In this document: positions 11,937 to 21,178 of the stretch, in pieces
Layout: the number at the start of each line of letters is the position of its first letter
How positions within the stretch are numbered: position 1 is the first letter of the stretch
DNA from: Caulobacteraceae bacterium
GTDB taxonomy: Bacteria > Pseudomonadota > Alphaproteobacteria > Caulobacterales > Caulobacteraceae
NCBI GenBank assembly: GCA_003164925.1
Contig: PLRV01000076.1
Location: 11,314 to 75,313 of the forward strand
DNA length: 64,000 nt
Direction of reading: 5' to 3'
Program-made: the position numbers and the translations under genes
The notes under the pieces: generated by a model
What the model saw: only the letters and a program-made list of their open reading frames with translations
The model's database searches: none
What the model was told of the DNA's origin: nothing

Positions 11937-13384
11937 GCGCCCTCCGCCAGGGCCGCGGCGGTCTCGGCCGCGTCGTCGAAGGGCAGCACTTGTCCGCCTA
12001 CGATCTGCCCCTGTTCGTGGCCCTTGCCAGCCACGACCAGAACATCGCCTGCGCGCAACTCCGACGCTGCGGCGAAGATCGCCTCGCGCCGGTCGCCGAT
12101 TTCGCGCGCGCCGGGCGCGGCGGCCAGGATGGCCGCGCGGATCGCGGCGGGATCCTCGCTGCGCGGATTGTCGTCGGTGACGATCGCGAGGTCGGCGCCT
12201 TGAACGGCCGCCGCGCCCATCAGGGGCCTTTTGGTGCGGTCACGGTCGCCGCCGGCGCCGAACACCACGATCAGCCGGCCCTTGGCGTGAGGCCGCAGGG
12301 CCGCCAGCACGGTGGAGAGGCCGTCAGGCGTATGGGCGTAGTCGACGTAGGCCTCACCGCCACGAGACCCCGAACCGATGCGCTGCAGACGGCCGGGCGC
12401 ACCCTGCAAATGCTCGAACGCCGCCAGCGCCTCGCCGGGCGCCGCGCCCGCCGCGATGCACAGACCCGCCGCCGCCAGGGCGTTGGCCGCTTGAAAGTCC
12501 CCCGCCAGGGGCAGCAAGGTCTCGAAGACTTGCCCAAAAGCCGACAGGGTCAGGCGCTGCCCCTCGGCTGTCGGGCGGCGCTGCACGAGACGGATTCCCT
12601 CGCCGGCCTCGCCCACCGACAACACGCTCTGGCCCGAGGACACAGCGGCGCCCGCGAAGGCGGGGAAGGCCTCGCAATCGGCGTTCAGCACCGCCGTGCG
12701 CCCGCGCGGCAGGAGCGTCTCGAACAGGCGAAGCTTGGCGCTGCGATAGGCTTGCAGGGAGCCGTGATAGTCCAAATGGTCCAGGGTCAGGTTCAAGAAA
12801 CCCGCCGCCGTCAGATGCACCCCGTCCAACCGGCGCTGGTCTATGCCGTGGGACGAAGCCTCCATGGCCAAGTGAGTCACCCCGCGCGCCGCCAGGTCGG
12901 CCAAACGCTCGGCCACATCGGCGGCGTCCGGCGTGGTCAGACCCGGCGGAGTGAGTTGCTCTCCGCCCGCCCTGGGGCTGAGCGCCACGCCCAAGGTGCC
13001 CATGCTGGCGGCTTTTTGACCCAAGCGGTCGAAGATCTGGCGACAGAAGCCGGCCACGGAGGTCTTGCCGTTTGTGCCGGTCACGGCCACGCACACCGGG
13101 GGCTGGGCGCCGTAGAAGGCCCCTGCGGCCAGGGCGTAGGCGCGGCGCACGTCCAGAGCACGGATCACGGGGGCCGAAACCCCCGCCACGTCGTCGGCCG
13201 TCAGAACCGCCGCGGCGCCGGCCTGCAAGGCGCCGGCAATGAAGTCGCGGCCATCGACCTTGGAGCCCGGCAGAGCCGCGAACAGAAAGCCCGGCCTCAC
13301 CTTGCGGCTGTCGGCCGTCACGCCCGCGATGAGGGGATCGACCTCCAGGTCGCGCCGCACCAGTTGCGAGAGGCGGGCGCTCAC
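11933..13384 (-). CDS. murE: UDP-MurNAc-L-Ala-D-Glu--2,6-diaminopimelate ligase
   Basis: Cytoplasmic Mur ligase adding meso-diaminopimelate at position 3 of the stem peptide. The P-loop is TGTNGKTSVAG, and the DDNPRSEDP motif is the DNPR signature of the meso-DAP-specific type. The start is GTG at 13384 (VSARLSQLV): it forms a GTGA overlap with the expected ftsI stop, and its N-terminus is MurE-like. The longer open frame to 13507 covers the ftsI 3' end and is rejected. The product is 483 aa, normal for the family. It overlaps murF by 4 bp. Confidence 0.95.
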   Translation of the reverse strand: MSARLSQLVRRDLEVDPLIAGVTADSRKVRPGFLFAALPGSKVDGRDFIAGALQAGAAAVLTADDVAGVSAPVIRALDVRRAYALAAGAFYGAQPPVCVAVTGTNGKTSVAGFCRQIFDRLGQKAASMGTLGVALSPRAGGEQLTPPGLTTPDAADVAERLADLAARGVTHLAMEASSHGIDQRRLDGVHLTAAGFLNLTLDHLDYHGSLQAYRSAKLRLFETLLPRGRTAVLNADCEAFPAFAGAAVSSGQSVLSVGEAGEGIRLVQRRPTAEGQRLTLSAFGQVFETLLPLAGDFQAANALAAAGLCIAAGAAPGEALAAFEHLQGAPGRLQRIGSGSRGGEAYVDYAHTPDGLSTVLAALRPHAKGRLIVVFGAGGDRDRTKRPLMGAAAVQGADLAIVTDDNPRSEDPAAIRAAILAAAPGAREIGDRREAIFAAASELRAGDVLVVAGKGHEQGQIVGGQVLPFDDAAETAAALAEGA

Positions 13385-15080
13385 TGGGCCAGGTCCCCTT
13401 CGGTGGTCCCGTCGTCCATCGGCTCGGCCGCGCGCTGGGCGCCGTCGGCGCTGCGTTCCAGCCGCCCGTGATGAAGCCCATGCTGTCCGGCGTCGTCTGC
13501 GGCGCATCCAGCGTGATCTGCACGATGTAGCGATCCGCGTTCAACGGCCCCGTAGCAGGGAAGACGGCGACGAAGGAGGAGATGTTGTTTCTGCCGTAGT
13601 GGCCATGCTCCGGCTTCTGCGCCGAGCCGGTCTTGCCACCCACGAACAGGCCCGGCACCTCCCCCTTGTGCCCCGATCCCTTGGGATCGGTGACGTTCAG
13701 GCGCATGAGCTGCAGCATGGTGGCGGAGGTCTTCTCCGAGATGACACGGCGGCCCTGCGGCTGGGTTCCGGGCTGCAGCTTCTTGATGGTGAGCGGGCTA
13801 TAGACACCGCCGTCGAGGAGGGCGCGATAGCCCGTCGCCAAGGCGAGCGGGCTGACGGCGATACCCTGGCCGAAGGCCATCTGGGCGACGGTCTGATCGC
13901 TGAACTGACGCGGCAAAATCGGGCGAGCGCTCTCGGCCAGCTCGCTCGGGGCGGCGGCGAACAGACCGAAGCGGCGGAAGTAGTCCTCCATGCGCTCCGG
14001 CCCGGCTTGAAGCGCCATCTTGGCCGCGCCGATGTTGGAGGAGTGGGTGAACACCTGCCAGAGCCGCAGGGTCGAGTCCCCCTTGTCGAAGTCGTGCACC
14101 AGTCGGCCGCCGAGCTCGATAGGATGAGCGACGTCGAAGCTGGAGTTGAGGGTGACCACCCCCGAGTCGAGGCCCGCCGCCAATGTGAAAGCCTTGAACA
14201 CGGAGCCCAGCTCAAAGACCGAGCCGGCGCCGCGGTTGAGCATCTGGTCCGGCGTCGCCTTGCCCGGGGCGTTGATGTCGAAGTCGGGCTGGCTGGAGAA
14301 GCCGAGGATCTCACCGGTCTTCACATTGACCACGATGCCGACGCCGCCGAGGGCCCGGTACTTGGCGACGGCCTTGCGCAGCTCGTCGTCCAGAGCGGCC
14401 TGCACCCGCAGGTCCAAGGACAGGGCAACCGGCCCGGCGCCGGCCTCGCTCTTGATGGAATCGTCCAAGGCCCGCTCAGCGCCGGACAGGCCCGATCCAC
14501 CCTTGTCGGAGAAGCCGATCAGGTGCGCCGCGGTGGTTCCGAGGGGATAGACCCGTCGTTCCTCTTCCTCGAAGCTGACCCCTGGAAGGCCCAGATTCTG
14601 CAGGCGCGCCTTGTCGTCAGGCGTCAGGCCTCCCAGCAAATATTCGCGGCGGCCAGAGACCAGGGCGTGCTCAATACGGGCTGGATTGAGGCCAGGCGTG
14701 GCGGCGGACAGCACGCGTCGTGTTTCGCCGGTGTCCCATATCTCGCGCGGGTCGAGATAAAGACCATAGTGCGTCAGGTCGACCGCCAGGAGGGAGCCAT
14801 GCCGGTCCACCAGATCCGCCCGCGATCCCGAGGGGGGCGGGGCGGCGACGGCGCTGCGGTCGGTGTCTGAGAACAGAGCGCACTTGGCGGCCCCGAGCGC
14901 GAGGGTGAAAAAGCCCGCGCCGAACATGGCCAGGACGAAAAAGATGCGGATGCGCGCGTCGGCCTCGGCCTGGTCCTTGGCCTTGGCGCGCTCGAAGGCA
15001 TGCTCCAGCTTCCAGACCAACTCCACCAGCCAGCGCCAGCCGACCGGGAGGCGATACAGCACCAGATCGCTTGGCCTCAT
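13381..15080 (-). CDS. ftsI: Septal transpeptidase FtsI (PBP3), apparent 3' frameshift
   Basis: Class B penicillin-binding protein cross-linking septal peptidoglycan as partner of FtsW. An N-terminal cytoplasmic tail and one TM helix (about residues 45-63) precede the dimerisation and transpeptidase domains. Catalytic motifs are SVFK, SSN and KTGSAQ. The reading frame does not stop at the murE boundary: after GGWNAAPT (about 13443) it runs on antisense-free through murE in another frame to 12354, giving a 908-aa product. A second frame supplies the expected short tail (AAEPMDDGTTEGDLAQ) ending at 13381, exactly where TGA overlaps the murE GTG. The usual residues after WNAAP also seem missing. 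I therefore place the 3' end at 13381 and infer a small out-of-frame deletion or a sequence error near 13440-13447. Confidence 0.85.
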
Positions 15081-15451
15081 CGCGGAGCCCCCGCCGGGCT
15101 GGAAGGCGACGGTTTGGCCGGCTGGGGATCGGGCAGGACCGATTGGCGGGCCAGGTCGGGCAGTTGGTCCAGGGTGGCTTGCCGGTTGTCCGAGGTGGGG
15201 CCCAGGCCGGCCGCTGCGGCCAGACGCTGCAGACGCTCAGGCTGCTCCAGATGGGCCACCTCGGCCTGTAGCAGCCGGACATGGCGCCGCTCGTCGACGA
15301 TCTGGTCCTCCACGGTGGAGATATCGCCGGTTTCGCGCCCCGCCCGGGCCTTGACCATGTAGACAGCCAGCGCCAGGGCCAGCAGCACCGTCAAGGCGCC
15401 CAGTTCCAATAGACGCGCGCCGCGCAATGTGCGCTTGAAGAAACCGCTCAT
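15077..15451 (-). CDS. ftsL: Cell division protein FtsL
   Basis: Small bitopic divisome protein expected to form the FtsQLB-type regulatory complex. The 124-aa product has a short basic cytoplasmic tail and one TM helix at about residues 18-36 ([18 protein letters not shown]). A periplasmic coiled coil follows (about 45-80, [24 protein letters not shown], rich in heptad L/V positions), then a Pro-rich tail. Sequence conservation in this family is low; the call rests on topology and position between rsmH and ftsI, both of which it overlaps by 4 bp. Confidence 0.92.
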   Translation of the reverse strand: MSGFFKRTLRGARLLELGALTVLLALALAVYMVKARAGRETGDISTVEDQIVDERRHVRLLQAEVAHLEQPERLQRLAAAAGLGPTSDNRQATLDQLPDLARQSVLPDPQPAKPSPSSPAGAPR

Positions 15452-16407
15452 GCCGCCGTCCTCCAGGCCGGAGCTGCGGTGCGTTCCGCGGCGCGCAGCT
15501 TGGCTGAACGGGCGCGCGGGTTTTGCGCCGTTTCGGCCTCCGAGGGAGGACGGGCGCGGTTGAATAGCAAGACGAAGCTGGGCTCGGGACCCGCCTTATC
15601 CGGCGGCAGATGGCGCGAGCCCGAGGGCGTGCGTCCGGCCCGCTCGGTGAAGAAGGCCTTCACGATGCGATCTTCCAGGGAATGGAAGGTGACCACCGCC
15701 AGCCGTCCGCCAGCGACCAGGACGCGTTCGGCGGCGGCCAAGCCGGCCTCCAGCTCGCCCAGCTCATCATTGACCGCGATGCGCAGGGCCTGAAACACCC
15801 GCGTGGCCGGATGGGTGGGCGCGCCGCGCCGACCGCCCAAGGCCCGCTCGACCGTCTCGGCCAGGTCCGCTGTACGCGCGAAGGGCTGCTCGGCCCGGCG
15901 CCGGACCAGGACGTTGGCGATGTGGCGCGAGGCGCGCTCCTCCCCGTACAGCCAGAAGATGCGCGCCAGCTCCGCCTTCTCGGCGGTGTTGACCAGATCG
16001 GCCGCCGTCTGACCCTCGCCTTCCATGCGCATGTCCAGCGGACCGTCGCGCATGAAGGAAAAGCCGCGCTCGGCCTCGTCGAGCTGCATGGAAGAGACGC
16101 CCAGATCCAGCGCCAGGCCCTCGCAGCCCGTCCAGCCGATCGCCTCAAGGTGGTCCTCCACCTCGGAAAAGCGGCCCAGGGCTAAGTGGAAGCGTCCGGG
16201 ATAGGCCTCGAGCAGCGGCGGGCCGAAACGGGCGGCGGTGGGGTCACGGTCGATGGCCAGCACGTCAGCCCCGGCCCGGAGCAAGGCGCTGCTATAGCCG
16301 CCCGCCCCGAAAGTCCCGTCCACCACGCGGAGGCCGGGACGCGGGGCGATGCAGTCCACGACCTCGTCCAGCAGAACCGAGCGATGGGCGGGCGAGGCTG
16401 TGCTCAT
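15448..16407 (-). CDS. rsmH: 16S rRNA (cytosine1402-N4)-methyltransferase
   Basis: SAM-dependent methyltransferase (MraW/RsmH) modifying C1402 of 16S rRNA. The product is 319 aa starting [18 protein letters not shown]. The SAM motif [12 protein letters not shown], the [12 protein letters not shown] segment, [13 protein letters not shown] and [11 protein letters not shown] are all typical. The ATG at 16407 overlaps the mraZ stop by 4 bp; the longer frame to 16581 is a shadow over mraZ. The C-terminus overlaps the ftsL start by 4 bp. Confidence 0.97.
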   Translation of the reverse strand: MSTASPAHRSVLLDEVVDCIAPRPGLRVVDGTFGAGGYSSALLRAGADVLAIDRDPTAARFGPPLLEAYPGRFHLALGRFSEVEDHLEAIGWTGCEGLALDLGVSSMQLDEAERGFSFMRDGPLDMRMEGEGQTAADLVNTAEKAELARIFWLYGEERASRHIANVLVRRRAEQPFARTADLAETVERALGGRRGAPTHPATRVFQALRIAVNDELGELEAGLAAAERVLVAGGRLAVVTFHSLEDRIVKAFFTERAGRTPSGSRHLPPDKAGPEPSFVLLFNRARPPSEAETAQNPRARSAKLRAAERTAAPAWRTAA

Positions 16408-16871
16408 CCGCCCCCTCCCAGGCGCTGAGCGCGCTGCTGCAGGCGCAGGGCGGGCAAGCCCTCTCGGGCGAGCTGGCGCTGCTCGGAGCGGTGGGCGCGG
16501 AACGCTTCGCGCTCCCAGATCTGAAAGCGGTCGCCCAGGCCAACCAAAGCCACCCAGTCGCTCAGGCCGAACGCGTCGCACAGGGACTCGGGCAGGGTGA
16601 TGCGGCCGGCGGTGTCGAAGCCGAACTCATGCATGCCGCCGTAGACCACCGTCTCAAGGGGAAGACGCAGGGGGTCGCCCAGGGGCAAGTCCTCGATCAG
16701 GGCCTTGTATTGGTCGAACAGGGGTTTGCCGCCGCCCTCGATGCAGTCCGCCTCGATGGAGGGAAAGCAGAACACGCCGCCGAAGGGGGCGACGGCCAGG
16801 GCGCGAAACTCCTGCGGCACAACGATGCGCCGCTTACTGTCCAGTTGTTTCTCGAAGGTGGAGAGAAACAC
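16404..16871 (-). CDS. mraZ: MraZ transcriptional regulator of the dcw operon
   Basis: DNA-binding AbrB-like ring protein that in other bacteria represses its own dcw operon. The 155-aa product has two SpoVT/AbrB-type modules: [19 protein letters not shown] at the N-terminus and [13 protein letters not shown] near residue 85. The C-terminal tail is Gln/Arg-rich. It is the first gene of the operon; three phased TGGG boxes lie about 95-120 bp upstream. No second promoter inside the tightly overlapping operon is evident. Confidence 0.96.
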   Translation of the reverse strand: MFLSTFEKQLDSKRRIVVPQEFRALAVAPFGGVFCFPSIEADCIEGGGKPLFDQYKALIEDLPLGDPLRLPLETVVYGGMHEFGFDTAGRITLPESLCDAFGLSDWVALVGLGDRFQIWEREAFRAHRSEQRQLAREGLPALRLQQRAQRLGGGG

Positions 16872-16966
16872 CCCGTTGAGCCCCGATCCAGGCCGAACCG
16901 CCCCATGCGTTCGGCCCTTCGCATCCCACGACCGCCCACGCCCGGGCCGAAGCGACGCGATACGTT

Positions 16967-16990
16967 TGGGTTAACATGGGATGAATTGGG
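16967..16990 (+). promoter_or_regulatory. Candidate MraZ operator: three TGGG boxes, 10-bp phase
   Basis: TGGG occurs at 16967-16970, 16977-16980 and 16987-16990, each separated by six bases. MraZ in E. coli binds TGGGN repeats with 5-nt spacers, i.e. the same 10-bp period. The boxes read on the strand opposite to mraZ and lie 96-119 bp upstream of its start. Spacing supports the call; orientation is the weak point. Confidence 0.6.
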
Positions 16991-17072
16991 AGACAATGAC
17001 ACCACTACCCATTTTCCGTGGATTTCATAGTCATCGCGCCAAGCCGTCGCACCATATGACCGGGTATCAACA

Positions 17073-17087
17073 GAACATACAAAGAAC
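17073..17087. promoter_or_regulatory. Candidate alphaproteobacterial LexA box
   Basis: GAAC-N7-GAAC on the plus strand reads GTTC-N7-GTTC toward mraZ, the known LexA box form of alphaproteobacteria. It lies 200 bp upstream of mraZ and 37 bp beyond the 3' end of rnpB. About one match of this kind is expected by chance in a window this size, so location is the main support. Confidence 0.4.
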
Positions 17088-17123
17088 ACGAGTGCGGCGC
17101 TAAGGTTTAGCGATACCGGGAAT

Positions 17124-17532
<409 letters not shown>

Positions 17533-17576
17533 GCGGAAGATGAGCGCACAAGCCCGCAAAAGCAACCGCCCGCAGG

Positions 17577-18296
17577 TCAGGCCGCGGCTCTCAGCAGATG
17601 CACCAGCCTGGCCCGGGTCTCGCCATCGGCCACGCCATCCACGCGCTGCGGGCGCCAGTGGCGCTGAAAGGCGGTGATGATGGCCCGCGTGTGCTCATCG
17701 AACCGGCCGCTGGGCGCGCTGTCGTAGCCTAGGCGCGTCAGCCCGGCCTGCAGGGCGAACACCCCCGCGCCGTCATCGCCCAGCGACAGGGCCGGGCCGG
17801 GCGCCGCGGGAGGCTCGACCCACAGGCCATGGCCGGCGTGGGCCAGAACATGCCAGGGAAACAGCTCGCCGGGATCGGCCTTGCGGTCCGGCGCTACGTC
17901 CGAGTGGCCCAGAATGCGCGCGTCGGGGATATCCCACCGCTCGCGAATGGCGCGCAGCAACGCCACCAGAACGCCGACCTGCGGCTCGGGAAAGGCGCGA
18001 TAACCCCATTCGTGGCCAGGATTGACCAGCTCTATGCCGATCGACACCGCGTTGATGTCCCGCTCGCCCTTCCAGAACGAGGCGCCCGCGTGCCAGGCTC
18101 GCCGCTCCTCGGCCACCAGGCTGAAAATGCGCCCGTCCTCCTCGATCAGATAGTGGGCCGAGACCTTGGCCTCGGGCTCGCGCAACCGCTGGAGCGCCTC
18201 TTCGCCCGATGGCATGCCGGTGTAGTGCAGCACGATCATGTCGGGCGGCGCGCGGCGGGCGTCGAAATTAGGCGAAGGCGCGGGGATCAGGTCCAT
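17577..18296 (-). CDS. N-acetylmuramoyl-L-alanine amidase with peptidoglycan-binding domain
   Basis: Zinc amidase (Amidase_2/AmpD-AmiD fold) cleaving the MurNAc-L-Ala bond of muropeptides. The 239-aa product has zinc ligands H24 (VLHYTG), H131 (GHSDVAPDRKADPG) and D141. A peptidoglycan-binding domain follows at about residues 165-235 (GLTRLGYDSAPSGRFDEHTRAIITAFQRHW). No signal peptide is visible, so it may act in cytoplasmic recycling like AmpD, though the added binding domain is more typical of AmiD-type envelope enzymes. It ends 45 bp before rnpB. Confidence 0.93.
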   Translation of the reverse strand: MDLIPAPSPNFDARRAPPDMIVLHYTGMPSGEEALQRLREPEAKVSAHYLIEEDGRIFSLVAEERRAWHAGASFWKGERDINAVSIGIELVNPGHEWGYRAFPEPQVGVLVALLRAIRERWDIPDARILGHSDVAPDRKADPGELFPWHVLAHAGHGLWVEPPAAPGPALSLGDDGAGVFALQAGLTRLGYDSAPSGRFDEHTRAIITAFQRHWRPQRVDGVADGETRARLVHLLRAAA

Positions 18297-18345
18297 GGCG
18301 CTTGTTAGGCCGGGGGCGGCGGCGGGAGCAAGCCGCCTCGGCCCA

Positions 18346-20304
18346 TCACTCTGCCGGATTGTGCTTGGTCACGAAGGCGACGGCGGCCTCGATCATCTGG
18401 GTGCGCGTGGCCTGGCGGGAGAGGAAGTGATCCTCGTCCTTCAGTTCGATGAACTCGACCGGTTTGCCCGCGGCCTTCAGCGCCGAGTACATCTCCTGGC
18501 TTTGCGCGAACGGCACGCGGGTGTCGTCCTTGCCGTGGATCAGCAGCACCGGCGCGTCGGCCCGGTCCGCGTGGGCGGCGGGGGAAACCTCGCGCACGAT
18601 GGGATCGTCCGGCGACTTCGCGCCGAGCAGTCGATCATAGTAGCGGACCTCCGGATTTCCCCGGCCGCCCTCCCAGTCCTCCATCCGGTTGATCATGCCC
18701 TTCAGGTCCGAGACCCCCGCCACGGACACGGCGCAGCGATAGAGCCCCTGTTGCAGGGTGACGCCCGCCAGCGCCGCATAGCCGCCGTAGCTCGCGCCGA
18801 CGATGCAGGCGCGCTTGGGATCGACAAGGCCTTGGCGCACCAGTTCCGCCAAGCCGTCGGAAATGTCGGTCTGCATCTTGCGGCCGTACTGACCCCAGGC
18901 GGCGGCTTCGAAGTCCCAGCCATAGCCTTCGGTGCCGCGGTAGTTCGGCTGAAACACCGCATAGCCGCGCGAGGCGAAGGCCTGGGCCATCCAGTCAAAG
19001 CTTATGCGGTCGCCTTCCACGAGCGGGCCGCCGTGTGGCATGACCACCACCGGCAAATTCTTCGCTTCGCGGCCCGGCGGGAGGGTCAGCACCCCTTCCA
19101 TGGCCAGACCGTCAGCGGCCTTGTAGGCGACCATGCGCGTGGGCCCGACCATCTCGCTCGTGATCGAGGGATAGGCGCTGCCGATCTGGCTAACCTTGCC
19201 GGTTGCGATGTCGACGAACCAGTAGGCGCCCGAATCGTCGCCGCCATCGGTAAAGACGATCATGCGGCTCATATCCGGCGTGAACGAGTTGAGGCGGACC
19301 TGGTAGCCGGGAAAGGCCTTCTGGGCGCCCTTCCAGCGCGCGGCCATGACCGGGTCGAACAGGATGACCTTGCCGCCGCTCGCCCGGGCGCCCAGGAGGA
19401 GCCCTGTGCGGGGATCGTGGTAGAATTGTTGGATATCCTCCCCCTCGAACAGCGACGTCGGATCGCCGCCAGCGAACGGATACTCGAGATAGCGCTCAGG
19501 CTTGCTTCGCTGGTCGTCGACGAGCACGGCGCCGGGCGTGCGGCCCAGCCCTGCCACCGCGATGCTCTCCAAGGGTGAGTTGGTCTCCAGCAGCAGGCGC
19601 TGCGCCTTGTCGTCCGCGAACAGGCGCCACTGCCCCGTCCTCGACGTGAACTCGCTGTGGGCGACGACCCTGCCGTCCACCCCCGGAACCCAACTCGAGT
19701 CGGAATACTCGCCGCCGACGGCGGCCGTTCGGGCTTGGCCGGACTCCAGGTCGACGCGATAGAGCGTCAGATAGCCGTGGTCGACGAAAGGATGGCCGCT
19801 GGCGCTCGTTTGGTACTCGTAGCCGCCGAAAAAGCCCACGGGCTTTCCATCGACGATCCGCACGTCGCTCTGGCCGAACACGGCGGGAACGAAATGCCCC
19901 TTCTGGAAAATCACGCTCAACTTGCGGGCGTCGACGTCGATGTTGCCGACCGAAAAATTCTCGTCGCGATAATCCCCGAGGGCGTCGCCCCAATAGGGCG
20001 TCAGATCGACAGTCGTCGTGGCGGAGATCAGCAGGTGGTCGTCGCCCGCCCATCCGAGACCGCGCACCTTGGCCGAGCCTGCATTGAGTTTGAACATCGG
20101 GGCGCCGTCGACGGCCAAGCCCACGGCGTAGCGATCTTCGCCTTTGACGAAGATCAGGCCAACGCGTGCGCCTGACGGCGACAGGGCGACGTCTTCCACC
20201 TGAGGCAAAGCGCCGTAGGCCGAGAGCGGCGGCGGACTCGCCGCTTGCGAAACGCCAACGGGCCACAGCGCGGCTACAACCGCGAGCACAAGAAGCTTGG
20301 ACAT
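18346..20304 (-). CDS. Secreted S9 prolyl-oligopeptidase family serine peptidase
   Basis: Exported serine peptidase (acyl-aminoacyl-peptidase / DPP-like S9C type). The 652-aa product starts with a signal peptide (MSKLLVLAVVAALWPVGVSQA). A beta-propeller region covers about residues 25-390, followed by an alpha/beta-hydrolase domain. The catalytic triad is readable: Ser in GASYGGY, Asp in HGKDDTRVPF, and His in EDHFLS. The ATG at 20304 follows a strong GGGGGG purine tract 5 bases upstream; the longer frame to 20352 lacks this. Substrate unknown. Confidence 0.93.
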   Translation of the reverse strand: MSKLLVLAVVAALWPVGVSQAASPPPLSAYGALPQVEDVALSPSGARVGLIFVKGEDRYAVGLAVDGAPMFKLNAGSAKVRGLGWAGDDHLLISATTTVDLTPYWGDALGDYRDENFSVGNIDVDARKLSVIFQKGHFVPAVFGQSDVRIVDGKPVGFFGGYEYQTSASGHPFVDHGYLTLYRVDLESGQARTAAVGGEYSDSSWVPGVDGRVVAHSEFTSRTGQWRLFADDKAQRLLLETNSPLESIAVAGLGRTPGAVLVDDQRSKPERYLEYPFAGGDPTSLFEGEDIQQFYHDPRTGLLLGARASGGKVILFDPVMAARWKGAQKAFPGYQVRLNSFTPDMSRMIVFTDGGDDSGAYWFVDIATGKVSQIGSAYPSITSEMVGPTRMVAYKAADGLAMEGVLTLPPGREAKNLPVVVMPHGGPLVEGDRISFDWMAQAFASRGYAVFQPNYRGTEGYGWDFEAAAWGQYGRKMQTDISDGLAELVRQGLVDPKRACIVGASYGGYAALAGVTLQQGLYRCAVSVAGVSDLKGMINRMEDWEGGRGNPEVRYYDRLLGAKSPDDPIVREVSPAAHADRADAPVLLIHGKDDTRVPFAQSQEMYSALKAAGKPVEFIELKDEDHFLSRQATRTQMIEAAVAFVTKHNPAE

Positions 20305-20399
20305 GTTCCCCCCGATTTCCACGAGACGCGGATTTTCTAACCTTGGTCGCACAGTGAAGCTTGCGCGTCTACATGCATAGGTTGTGAATGCCGTGCTGA

Positions 20400-20504
20400 T
20401 TAGGGGGCTGCCACCTTGCCCGCCGACAGGCCGCTGCTCGTGACCTGATCAACCGCCTCGCGCTTAAACGACTCCGGAAAGATCCGCCGCTTCACCACAC
20501 TCAT
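20400..20504 (-). pseudogene. Truncated IS3-family OrfA transposase stub
   Basis: A 34-codon frame (MSVVKRRIFPESFKREAV...) matches the N-terminus of IS3/IS407-type OrfA proteins and stops at TAA just after the start of the helix-turn-helix. A GGAGAGG ribosome site precedes the ATG. The bases upstream (about 20505-20570) look like an IS left end, with no second end visible. The rest of the element is gone. This is the only recognisable content of the 470-bp gap between the S9 peptidase and the next gene, apart from a REP unit. Confidence 0.7.
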
Positions 20505-20733
20505 CAGACACGCCTCTCCAGCTCCGAAAAGCTGACATGGGTGTCCAATGAAACGAGGGGGGATCAGACTGCTAAGACGGTCGGCACCAACCAGACGGCG
20601 AGCGCGCTAGCGATGATGGCGGGAAACCTCGTGAGGCAAAGCTCTGCGACGATCGTGATCCGCAAGTTCCCTTTCCAACCGCCGCATCGGGGCTAGGGCC
20701 GACTTCCAACCCAAGATTAAAAGCCGCAAAAAA

Positions 20734-20757
20734 CCTGGGTCCCGGCCTGCGCGGGGA
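20734..20757 (-). repeat. REP-like palindromic unit, copy 1
   Basis: On the minus strand it reads TCCCCGCG...GGGACCCAGG followed by a T-run (20728-20733). A closely related unit occurs at 54603-54627. The hairpin plus T-run could also terminate transcription of the small membrane-protein gene next to it. Confidence 0.6.
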
Positions 20758-20774
20758 CGAGCCGAATCTAGCGC

Positions 20775-21077
20775 CTACCGCTTGTCCCAGCCGTAGGCGA
20801 CCCACGAATGTCCGCCGACGTTGTGGGCTTCGATGATCTGGGGATCGTTCTGGGCAGGCGAGCGGCGCAGAGCGCGGCGAGCGCGGGCGGCCAGGAGGGC
20901 GAAGGCGACCAGGGCCGCGGCCATCACGGCGATGACCACGAGGCTCGCCGTGAACACCAGCGCCAGAACCGCGGCCACCACCGATGCGGCCAGGCTGGCG
21001 AGCGCCCCGCCCACCCACGCCAGACTCCGATAGCCGGAAGCCGTCAAGCCGGAGCCAGGGATTGCGGGATTGGTCAT
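20775..21077 (-). CDS. Small inner-membrane protein, function unknown
   Basis: A 100-aa protein with two closely spaced hydrophobic stretches at about residues 20-65 (SLAWVGGALASLAASVVAAV and VIAVMAAALVAFALLA). A basic Arg-rich loop and a polar tail (IIEAHNVGGHSWVAYGWDKR) follow. I do not recognise the family. An in-frame start near a purine-rich AAGGACATG supports translation. It is flanked by the REP unit downstream and is not closely linked to other genes. Confidence 0.7.
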   Translation of the reverse strand: MTNPAIPGSGLTASGYRSLAWVGGALASLAASVVAAVLALVFTASLVVIAVMAAALVAFALLAARARRALRRSPAQNDPQIIEAHNVGGHSWVAYGWDKR

Positions 21078-21178
21078 GTCCTTCTCGCCTTTGGCTGAAG
21101 GTGGGGGGTGAAGATGGACGTCCGAAGACTATGTCGGCGCCCGTCCCTCATCCGTCAACTCACAGAATCGAAATCTGT

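Noticed and set aside
12354..13380. A genuine 340-residue C-terminal extension of FtsI
   Set aside because: The stretch is the murE coding region in another frame, is Arg/Gly/Pro-rich, and lacks any domain. A frame break in ftsI explains it better.
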